8,117 nucleotides of DNA from Oscillospiraceae bacterium (lineage in GTDB: Bacteria > Bacillota > Clostridia > Oscillospirales > Oscillospiraceae), in contig JAFZAM010000098.1 of assembly GCA_017557265.1 (NCBI GenBank), positions 1-8,117 on the forward strand, read 5' to 3'. The notes under the pieces were generated by a model. The model did no database searches and had not been told where the DNA came from. It saw nothing but the letters and a program-made list of their open reading frames with translations. Below, one piece after another: positions 1 to 5,062 of the stretch. The position numbers were made by a program, and so were the translations under genes. The first letter of the stretch is position 1. Every line of letters begins with the position of its first letter.

Positions 1-3000
1 GCAGCGGCGAACTGATGCCCATGCCCGAAAAGCTCATCGACGCGGGCAGCGCGATCTCCGGCTGCGGGTCGGCGTTCTTCGTGTAGATGACCATGACCTC
101 GAGGGGGTGGTTCGGCATCGTGCCGGCGACGGTCTCCCGATCGGGCGTATAGCCCCCTATGACCGGGCTCGCGACGGAGTACTCCACGCCCTCGGCGACC
201 TGCTCGCTGTGCTCCGGAGCGGCCTCGGTGTCGTCGTCATAATGATAGCGTATCGTCAGCGTGTAGGTCGGCGGGGGATCCTTCGTGTAGGTGACGGTCA
301 CCTCGATATCCTCGGTGCCCATCGTGCCGGCGACGGTCGCCTTATCGGGGGTGTAGCCCTCGACGGCGGGGCTCGCGACGGAGTAGTCCGCGCCCTCGGC
401 GAGGGTCGCGGTATAGGCCTCGGGAGCCTCGGGGATCTCGGCTCTGGTCTCGGCGGCGATGACGTAGGTTATCGTCAGCTTGTGGGTCTTCGGCGGGTCC
501 TTCGTATAGGTGACCGTGACCTCGACGGGCTCGGTCCCCATCGTTCCGGCGACGACGGCCTGATCGGGGGTATAGCCCTCGACGGCCGGGCTGTCGACGG
601 AATAGCTCTCGCCCTCTTCATAATCGTGCGTGTAGGGCGCAGGAGGCTCGGGCGTTGCCGCTCTCGTCCCGGAGCTGAGAACGTAGGTTATGGTCAGCGC
701 GTGCTTCGGGATCGCGGTGTAGGTGACGTTGACGGTCAGGTCCTCTCCGGGCATCTCGCCGGAGACTGTGTCGACGCTCGCGGTATAGTGCTCGATAACG
801 GGGCTCGCGACGGAGTAGGGGTCGCCCTTGACGTGCTTTTCGGTGACGGTCGGAGCGGCCTCGCCGCCCCCGGCGTAGACGTAGTTGACGGTCAGGTCGT
901 ATTCGATCGCCGTGTACGTGACGGTGACGGTGACGTCGGCGTCGCCCATCGTGCCGGAGACTACGGTCTTGTCGGCCTTATAATAGTCGACGGCCGGGCT
1001 CGCGACGGAATAGGGCGCGCCCTCGGCAAGGTGCTCGGAATAGGAGCTGGCCGCGGCGCCGCCGCCGGCGTAGACGTAGTGTATGGTCAGGATATGCGAC
1101 TCGGGCGGGATCGCGTTATAGGTGACCGTGACCTCGACGTTGTTCGCGGGCATCGTGCCCGCGACGACGGGCTTGTCGGCGGTGTAGCCCTCTATCGTCG
1201 GGCTCGTTACGGAGTAGGTCTTGCCCTCGGCGAGCGGAGAGGACGTAAAGACCGGGGCGGCCTGCGTGCCGTCGGCGTACTGATAGCGCACCGTCACCGT
1301 GTACTTTGGGATCGCGGTCTTGTCGTAGAGCGCGGTGTAGGTGACGTTGCCGTCAGCGTCCACGGCGCCCTCGCTCCAGCCGGAGAACGTGTAGGTGTAG
1401 TCGTCGTCGGCGGGCCTGGTCGGGGTCGCGCCGTCATAGGTGCTCGCGGCGGGGGCCGCGGAGGTGAACGTCCCGCTCTTGAGGACGGAGCCGTTCCAGT
1501 TGACCCACTTGACCGTGTAGACGGGGAGCGGGACGGCGTCGTACTGAGCGGTGTAGGTGACGTTGCCGTCCGCGTCGGTCTCGGGGGCGCTCCAGCCGGA
1601 GAACGTGTAGGAATTCGTGCCGTCGGCGGGCTTGGTCGGGGTCGCGCCGTCGTAGGTGCTCGCGGCGGGAGCCGTGCCGGTGAACGTCCCGGTCTTGAGC
1701 TCGGTCCCGTCATAGTTGACCCACTTGACGGTATGAGTGAGCTTTCTCCACTGCGCGTAGAGCGTGCCGCTGGCGCTCCTTGCCCAGGTCGAGCCCGGGG
1801 CGAAGGAGTCGCCGGAGCCGTCGGCCTTGGTGTTCCAGCCGACGAACTCATAGTCGTCTCTCGTGAAGGCGTTGTTCTTGACGATCGGGGCGACGAGCCT
1901 GAAGCGCTGGGCGCTCATCGAGCCGGAGCCGCCGTTGGCGTCGTAGCTGAGCGTGTAGAAATCGCGGCTGATGAAGAGCGCGATCTCGAGGCGGTCGTAA
2001 TCGTCCGTATCGAAATACATCGCCATGCCGTTGGAGTACGAACGGGAGCCCTCGAAGAGCGGCAGGTCCAGCAGCAGCGTGCGGACCTCGTTTTCGACGA
2101 GGGAGCCGTCGTCCTTTATCGTGTAGAGCCTGTTGGCTCCGGCCAGTATCGTGTCCGCAGTCAGCCAGAGGTCGAAATTATACCCGTCGCCGATGGCCGC
2201 GGTGACGAAAATGTTCGTCGCGCGGGGGACGTACATGGTGTGAGCCTGGTCGAATTTACTGTAAGTGAAGCTGGTGGCTCTGCCGTTGTGGGTGAAGCTG
2301 ACGTTCACGCTCGGGCAGGCGGTGCTGAGGTCGGGCGCCAGCGTGTTGAGGTTGACGTACCTCGTGAAATCTATGTTCTTGCCGTTATTGTAAGTGAAGA
2401 AATAGAGATCTATGACGGGCACTTCGCTTGATGCCAGCGCGGCGATGCCCCAGGTGATCTCGTCTCCGACGAGCGTCATGTCGAGCGGCAGGTCGGAGTT
2501 CTTCGCGGCGACGCCGTAGTAGATGCCGTTGGCGTTGACGGCGCGGATGACTGCGTTGTTGGGGACGGAGATGGTCATGTTGACGGTCTCGGTCGTCCCC
2601 TGATAGGCGTAGTTGAGGTAGTAGTTGAAGCGGATGGGCCGGGTCACGAGGCCGCCCTTCTTATAGGTGATCGTGCCCATCTTCGTCCCGTCGGTCGCGT
2701 AGAGCTGCAGCGCCTCGGTGTTGTCCTTGAGGTAGACCTCGAGAGTGTGGTTCGAGTTCCGTTTGCCACTCGGAGAGGAGAAGCTCTTCGTCATGCCGTT
2801 ATCGGAGTCGGTGCCGTTCTTGACGGAGCCGTCCCACTTGATGTAGTCGATCTTGTACTCGCCGTTGACGACGCGCACGTAGTCGACGAATCCGCCGGTG
2901 CTGGCGTGGTCGGATATGCCGTTGGTCTGTACGAGCGTGCCGTCCGGCTTATAGACCTTCAGCGTCACGTTGAATGACGTGACCGACGTCGTGGCCTTCC

Positions 3001-3151
3001 AATACTCGAAGCTCACATAGGAGCCGCCGACGGTACTGTAGCCGGCGGCCAGAGCCCCGGCGGGCAGCATGGCGACGATCATCACGAGAACGATCGCGAG
3101 CGCCAGCAGCGTTTTGAGAGTCTTTTTCACTTTCTTCTTCCTTTTCTTCAC
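1..3151 (-). CDS. Large secreted/cell-surface repeat protein, 3' end beyond window
   Basis: About 1,050 codons are open on the minus strand from a GTG at 3151 to the window edge, so the C-terminus and any anchoring signal are not visible. The N-terminus is lysine-rich and is followed by a hydrophobic stretch ending in an AGALA-type signal-peptidase site (to about residue 36), so the protein is exported. Residues ~40-395 are Thr/Asn/Tyr-rich, probably beta-structured, and I do not recognise them. Then comes one InlB B-repeat/Listeria-Bacteroides unit (nt 1748-1967; SYDANGG, FVGWNTKADG and LYAQW motifs), two HTVKWVN...YTFSGW repeats (1320-1737) and six MucBP-like repeats (76-1303). These families occur in Firmicutes surface proteins, often linked to host or mucus contact; the ligand here is unknown. 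The start is uncertain: an alternative GTG at 3130 has AAGGA 8 bases upstream and still leaves a full signal peptide, while the best ribosome binding site feeds another frame. Confidence 0.88.
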   Translation of the reverse strand, partial: MKKRKKKVKKTLKTLLALAIVLVMIVAMLPAGALAAGYSTVGGSYVSFEYWKATTSVTSFNVTLKVYKPDGTLVQTNGISDHASTGGFVDYVRVVNGEYKIDYIKWDGSVKNGTDSDNGMTKSFSSPSGKRNSNHTLEVYLKDNTEALQLYATDGTKMGTITYKKGGLVTRPIRFNYYLNYAYQGTTETVNMTISVPNNAVIRAVNANGIYYGVAAKNSDLPLDMTLVGDEITWGIAALASSEVPVIDLYFFTYNNGKNIDFTRYVNLNTLAPDLSTACPSVNVSFTHNGRATSFTYSKFDQAHTMYVPRATNIFVTAAIGDGYNFDLWLTADTILAGANRLYTIKDDGSLVENEVRTLLLDLPLFEGSRSYSNGMAMYFDTDDYDRLEIALFISRDFYTLSYDANGGSGSMSAQRFRLVAPIVKNNAFTRDDYEFVGWNTKADGSGDSFAPGSTWARSASGTLYAQWRKLTHTVKWVNYDGTELKTGTFTGTAPAASTYDGATPTKPADGTNSYTFSGWSAPETDADGNVTYTAQYDAVPLPVYTVKWVNWNGSVLKSGTFTSAAPAASTYDGATPTRPADDDYTYTFSGWSEGAVDADGNVTYTALYDKTAIPKYTVTVRYQYADGTQAAPVFTSSPLAEGKTYSVTSPTIEGYTADKPVVAGTMPANNVEVTVTYNAIPPESHILTIHYVYAGGGAAASSYSEHLAEGAPYSVASPAVDYYKADKTVVSGTMGDADVTVTVTYTAIEYDLTVNYVYAGGGEAAPTVTEKHVKGDPYSVASPVIEHYTASVDTVSGEMPGEDLTVNVTYTAIPKHALTITYVLSSGTRAATPEPPAPYTHDYEEGESYSVDSPAVEGYTPDQAVVAGTMGTEPVEVTVTYTKDPPKTHKLTITYVIAAETRAEIPEAPEAYTATLAEGADYSVASPAVEGYTPDKATVAGTMGTEDIEVTVTYTKDPPPTYTLTIRYHYDDDTEAAPEHSEQVAEGVEYSVASPVIGGYTPDRETVAGTMPNHPLEVMVIYTKNADPQPEIALPASMSFSGMGISSPL
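76..1303 (-). repeat. Six tandem MucBP-like protein repeats
   Basis: Six units of about 60-68 residues lie in frame, at roughly 1111-1303, 906-1100, 710-905, 500-704, 282-486 and 76-267. Each starts with a strand such as LTITYV or LTIRYH, has an EG.xYSVxSP core, then a GYTPDK-like turn and V.G.M, and ends in VTVTYT. This pattern fits the MucBP (mucin-binding protein) family as I know it. Units 4 and 5 carry a few extra residues in the first loop (EPPAPY and EAPEAY). The number of repeats beyond the left edge is unknown. Confidence 0.75.
1320..1737 (-). repeat. Two near-identical 216-bp in-frame repeats
   Basis: Two units of 72 codons are offset by exactly 216 bases: 1334-1475 matches 1550-1691 closely. 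In the 67-base block 1409-1475 versus 1625-1691 I count six mismatches. Each encodes HTVKWVN or YTVKWVN, then KxGTFT, AAPAASTYDGATPT, YTFSGWS and DADGNVTYTA. They resemble the InlB B-repeat/Listeria-Bacteroides class, and the similarity suggests a recent duplication. Confidence 0.85.
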
Positions 3152-3173
3152 TTTTGCTTTTTCATATCCTCCT
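3149..3173 (-). promoter_or_regulatory. Ribosome binding site with out-of-frame 5-codon leader
   Basis: A perfect AGGAGG lies at 3168-3173, but only two bases separate it from an ATG at 3165. That ATG opens MKKQK and then a TGA, which overlaps the GTG at 3151 of the long frame (GTGA). The ATG is one base out of phase with the surface-protein frame. One extra A in the A5 run at 3158-3162 would fuse the two as MKKAKVKKRKKK, a normal signal-peptide start. The site may be a coupled leader peptide, a phase-variable tract or a sequencing error. Confidence 0.7.
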
Positions 3174-3218
3174 GCGGCCGCGGGCGCGGATCGCCCTGCA
3201 AGACGCACAGTCGACGGG

Positions 3219-3247
3219 ATTATACATTATTAAAACAAAAAAAGCAA
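3219..3247 (-). promoter_or_regulatory. Probable sigma-70 promoter of the surface-protein gene
   Basis: On the minus strand there is TTGCTT (3242-3247), a 17-base spacer and a perfect TATAAT (3219-3224). The -35 is weak (3 of 6), but the spacing is ideal and the flanks are AT-rich. Transcription would start near 3212, giving a leader of about 45 bases before the AGGAGG at 3168-3173 and about 60 before the GTG at 3151. Confidence 0.65.
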
Positions 3248-3299
3248 CCATAAAGTTCCATTATTCGATGGAATATCATGAAAATCGACGCTTTTCGAC

Positions 3300-3332
3300 A
3301 AAAACGCCCCCTCCCGCGGCGGGAAGGGGCGC
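3300..3332 (-). terminator. Second intrinsic terminator downstream of hsp20
   Basis: The stem pairs 3305-3310 with 3326-3331 and, past one mismatch (3311/3325), 3312-3316 with 3320-3324, with loop 3317-3319. On the minus strand it is followed by a run of five T. It lies just behind the first hsp20 terminator and would catch read-through toward the surface-protein gene. Confidence 0.6.
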
Positions 3333-3362
3333 AAAAAAGAGGGCCCCGCTTTCGCGGGACCC
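3333..3362 (-). terminator. Intrinsic terminator of hsp20
   Basis: On the minus strand, GGGTCCCGC (3354-3362) and GCGGGGCCC (3341-3349) form a 9-bp stem with one G-U pair and a GAAA tetraloop. Six T (3333-3338) follow after a short TC. It begins 14 bases after the hsp20 stop codon. Confidence 0.85.
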
Positions 3363-3376
3363 CCGATGCTTTCGGT

Positions 3377-3823
3377 TCAGCCTTCGATCTCTATGCGTCT
3401 GTGCTCGGGCAGCTTTTTGGCTTCCTTCTTCGGGAGCGTCAGGCTCAGCACGCCGTTTTCGAACTTCGCGCCGACGTCCTCGGCGGTGAGCTCCTCGCCG
3501 ACGTAGAAGCTACGGCTCATCGAGCCCGCGTAGCGCTCGCGGCGGATGACCTTGCCCTCCTTGGACTTCTCGTCCTTGTCGAGGCCCTTGGCGGCCCTGA
3601 CGGTCAGATAGCCGCCGTCGAGGTCAAGGGATATCTCGTCCTTCTTGAAGCCCGGCAGGTCGATATCGACCTCGTAGCGGTCCTCGTGCTCGTGCACGTC
3701 GGTCCTCATCTCGTGGGGCGCGTGTCTCCCGTAGAGCTTGCGGTCGACGTTCTGCAGGTCCCTGAACGTCGGGAAGTCGAACCAGTCGTCAAACAAATTC
3801 TCTCCAAAAATACTCGGCAACAT
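3377..3823 (-). CDS. Hsp20/alpha-crystallin small heat-shock protein
   Basis: This 148-residue protein is a small heat-shock chaperone, a family of cytoplasmic, ATP-independent holdases that bind unfolding proteins as large oligomers. A short N-terminal arm (MLPSIFGENLFDDWFDFP) leads into the alpha-crystallin domain (about residues 39-134), with YEVDIDLPGFKKDEI and the hallmark AKFENGVLSLTLPK (A119, G124-V125-L126). The C-terminal tail has the I-x-I motif (I144-E-I146) used for oligomer assembly. Length is normal for the family. The ATG at 3823 is preceded by AAGGAGG (3832-3838) with 8 bases of spacing; an ATG at 3830 is out of frame. The gene is monocistronic, with its own promoter and two terminators, and its promoter carries a CIRCE operator, so HrcA repression with heat induction is expected. 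It is not clear which named paralogue it is, so I give no symbol. Confidence 0.95.
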   Translation of the reverse strand: MLPSIFGENLFDDWFDFPTFRDLQNVDRKLYGRHAPHEMRTDVHEHEDRYEVDIDLPGFKKDEISLDLDGGYLTVRAAKGLDKDEKSKEGKVIRRERYAGSMSRSFYVGEELTAEDVGAKFENGVLSLTLPKKEAKKLPEHRRIEIEG

Positions 3824-3910
3824 AAGTCATTCCTCCTTGTTAATCATTCCTGTTACCGCGCATCGGAGCGGAGGTCTTTCATTTGATCTCTGTTCCTTTG
3901 TTCGCCTCCG

Positions 3911-3938
3911 ATTATAGCACGCAAATTAGCACTGTCAA
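3911..3938 (-). promoter_or_regulatory. Strong sigma-70 promoter of hsp20
   Basis: On the minus strand there is a perfect TTGACA (3933-3938), a 16-base spacer and a perfect TATAAT (3911-3916), with TGC directly before the -10 (extended -10). Transcription should start near 3904, leaving a leader of about 80 bases before the hsp20 ATG. The CIRCE operator covers the -35 and half of the spacer, so bound HrcA would block polymerase. Confidence 0.9.
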
Positions 3939-3952
3939 GAGGAGAGTGCTAA
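3926..3952. promoter_or_regulatory. CIRCE operator (HrcA binding site)
   Basis: TTAGCACTG (3926-3934), nine bases, then GAGTGCTAA (3944-3952) matches the CIRCE consensus TTAGCACTC-N9-GAGTGCTAA at all but one arm base. The perfect inverted repeat extends outward to 11 bp (AAATTAGCACT at 3923-3933 and AGTGCTAATTT at 3945-3955). CIRCE binds the heat-shock repressor HrcA and classically controls groESL and dnaK operons; here it overlaps the hsp20 promoter. Confidence 0.95.
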
Positions 3953-3955
3953 TTT

Positions 3956-3975
3956 CTGTGAACAGACTGTGAACA
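3956..3975. promoter_or_regulatory. Tandem 9-bp direct repeat upstream of the hsp20 promoter
   Basis: CTGTGAACA occurs at 3956-3964 and again at 3967-3975, an 11-base period, or one helical turn. Relative to the minus-strand hsp20 promoter it lies about 18-37 bases upstream of the -35, a position where activators or a second repressor could bind. No known regulator is recognised. The remaining bases up to 4043 are AT-rich and show no gene. Confidence 0.4.
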
Positions 3976-4043
3976 AACGTGGCGTATTTCTTTAATTTTC
4001 GGTAAAATCGCGCTCCGCCGCGAAAAAAGTCGAAAAAAATAAG

Positions 4044-4078
4044 AAAAAACGTCACGTTTTTTCTATCGTGACGTTTTT
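4044..4078 (-). terminator. Strong intrinsic terminator (3' of rnhA or of the 4079-4402 element)
   Basis: A perfect 12-bp stem (AAAAACGTCACG at 4045-4056 with CGTGACGTTTTT at 4067-4078) encloses a 10-base loop. Read on the minus strand, the stem ends in TTTTT and runs on into TCTTATTTTTTTC, a strong U-tract. On the plus strand only the five T inside the stem follow, so weaker bidirectional action is possible. It would end leftward transcripts from rnhA before the hsp20 promoter. Confidence 0.85.
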
Positions 4079-4402
4079 GGTGGTATGGTTGTATTAGGGT
4101 GAACGCAGGGGGAGCGCGTAGGGAGCGATGCCCACATCGCTACGTCGTCGCAAGCTCCGTATCGCTCGCGGCATCCTGCGGAGCCGCTTACTCGCTCCGC
4201 TGCTCCTCCTCTCCATAGCACAAACGCTTCGCTGGTTTGCGCTATGGGTTTCGGACGGGACGCGAAACTGCGGCGGGGCTCGCGGGGAGCGCTTCCCGGT
4301 CGCCTTCCGCGCCGGCAAACCTGCTTGGGGAGGCACTTCAAATCCCGTACGCAGCCCGCAGGCAGCCGCCAAGTTCGGACGCGCGCCCGGCGGCGATGGG
4401 GT
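4079..4402. other. GC-rich, hairpin-rich intergenic element; candidate dispersed repeat or structured RNA
   Basis: This 324-base stretch holds no gene I can support. Several frames on both strands are stop-free, but none has a convincing ribosome binding site, and the translations are low-complexity Arg/Ala/Ser/Pro. It contains inverted repeats: AGCGATG/CATCGCT (4124-4141, 4-base loop), GCTCCG/CGGAGC (4154-4184), a 35-base imperfect palindrome CCATAGC..CAAAC / GTTTG..GCTATGG (4213-4247), and GCCGCC/GGCGGC (4365-4394). It sits between the rnhA stop and a strong leftward terminator, so it could be the rnhA 3' untranslated region, a separate RNA, or an inserted repeat. I do not recognise an RNA family. 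Confidence 0.45.
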
Positions 4403-4870
4403 TTAAGACATCGCGTTCCTCTCCGCGACGGCGATGGCGTCGCAGCGGTTGTTCATCTCGTCGTCCTCGTGGCCGCGGACCCATATAAACTCGGTCTCGT
4501 GCCGCTGCAGGTCCTCCCAGAGGCGCTGCCAGAGCTCGGGGTTTTTAAGCGGCCCGTCCTTGCGGGCCCAGCCGCGCAGCCGCCAGGCCTCGATCCAGCC
4601 CTCCTTTATCGCGCTCACGACGTAGCGCGAGTCGGAGCTTATCCGGACGCGGCAGGGCTCCTTGAGCGCCTCGAGGCCGTATATGACGGCGAGGAGCTCC
4701 ATGCGGTTGTTGGTCGTCTCGGTCTCGCCGCCGGAGAGTATCTTCTCGATCTCGCCGTAGCGCAAAATGGCGCACCAGCCCCCCGGACCGGGGTTGCCGG
4801 AGCAGGCGCCGTCGGTATATATCTCGACGAATTTGAGGGGCTTTCCGCCCGAATTTCCGCTCGTTTTCAC
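4403..4870 (-). CDS. rnhA: Ribonuclease HI
   Basis: This 155-residue protein is a type 1 RNase H, which cuts the RNA strand of RNA-DNA hybrids in the cytoplasm and so removes R-loops and primer RNA. The four catalytic carboxylates are in place: D20 (YTDGACSGNPGPGGW), E58 (NNRMELLAV), D80 (SSDSRYVV) and D144 (NNRCDAIA), with the catalytic-loop histidine H134 (WVRGHEDDEMNN). The basic handle region (WRLRGWARKDGPLKNPELW) is also present, so it should bind hybrids as the E. coli enzyme does. Length is typical. The start is a GTG at 4870 with AAGGGAG about 11 bases upstream, a longish spacing. It is divergent from dnaA across 192 bases and has its own promoter. Its transcript probably runs through 4079-4402 to the terminator at 4044-4078. 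Confidence 0.96.
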   Translation of the reverse strand: MKTSGNSGGKPLKFVEIYTDGACSGNPGPGGWCAILRYGEIEKILSGGETETTNNRMELLAVIYGLEALKEPCRVRISSDSRYVVSAIKEGWIEAWRLRGWARKDGPLKNPELWQRLWEDLQRHETEFIWVRGHEDDEMNNRCDAIAVAERNAMS

Positions 4871-4953
4871 CTATCGTGACGCTCCCTTCGGAAAATTGTC
4901 GGCTCCCGTCGGAGCGAGGGGGCGCAAACCCGCATAAACAGGCGCTTTTTCAG

Positions 4954-4982
4954 AGTTTAACACGGCGCGCCGGAAATGTCAA
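4954..4982 (-). promoter_or_regulatory. Probable sigma-70 promoter of rnhA
   Basis: On the minus strand, a perfect TTGACA (4977-4982) is followed after 17 bases by TAAACT (4954-4959, 4 of 6). The spacer contains the 10-bp palindrome CGGCGCGCCG (4963-4972). The start would be near 4947, giving a leader of about 75 bases. The -35 is only five bases from the -35 of the opposing dnaA promoter. Confidence 0.6.
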
Positions 4983-4987
4983 TTTTC

Positions 4988-5016
4988 TTGCTTTCTTTAT
5001 TATAATGTGTTATAAT
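4988..5016 (+). promoter_or_regulatory. Probable sigma-70 promoter of dnaA
   Basis: TTGCTT (4988-4993), a 17-base spacer and a perfect TATAAT (5011-5016) form the best pair. A second perfect TATAAT lies ten bases upstream (5001-5006) without a clear -35. The AT-rich tract 4981-5050 could also help strand opening near the origin. The leader is about 40 bases. AACGGATAA (5032-5040) is a weak DnaA-box-like site (6 of 9) just after the start point and may allow autoregulation. Confidence 0.7.
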
Positions 5017-5062
5017 GTTAAAAATATCAACAACGGATAAATTTCTACCTACGGAGGTGCCT

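Noticed and set aside
107..2431. A 774-codon open frame on the plus strand
   Set aside because: It is antisense to the surface-protein gene. Its translation is a Gly/Val/Arg/Asp-rich shadow with periodicity copied from the repeats, and it has no domain or good ribosome binding site. The minus strand gives a signal peptide and known repeat families.
3824..3904. The hsp20 leader as an RNA thermometer, or its 9-codon frame starting with MKDLRSDAR
   Set aside because: I see only a 6-bp CGGAGG/CCTCCG pairing with a long loop that does not mask the ribosome binding site, and the small frame has no good binding site.
4320..4360. A tRNA-like string around TTCAAATCCCG
   Set aside because: No pairing T-stem, D-arm, anticodon arm or acceptor stem could be built around it, so it is not a tRNA gene.
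4063..4406. Three overlapping 92-codon open frames on both strands
   Set aside because: They lie in the hairpin-rich element, have Arg/Ser/Ala-rich translations, lack ribosome binding sites, and one runs into the terminator. Treated as noncoding.
4063..4881. An 11-base repeat CTATCGTGACG at 4063-4073 and 4871-4881
   Set aside because: It flanks rnhA and looked like a target-site duplication, but pairs of this length are expected by chance in 8 kb, and one copy is part of the terminator stem.
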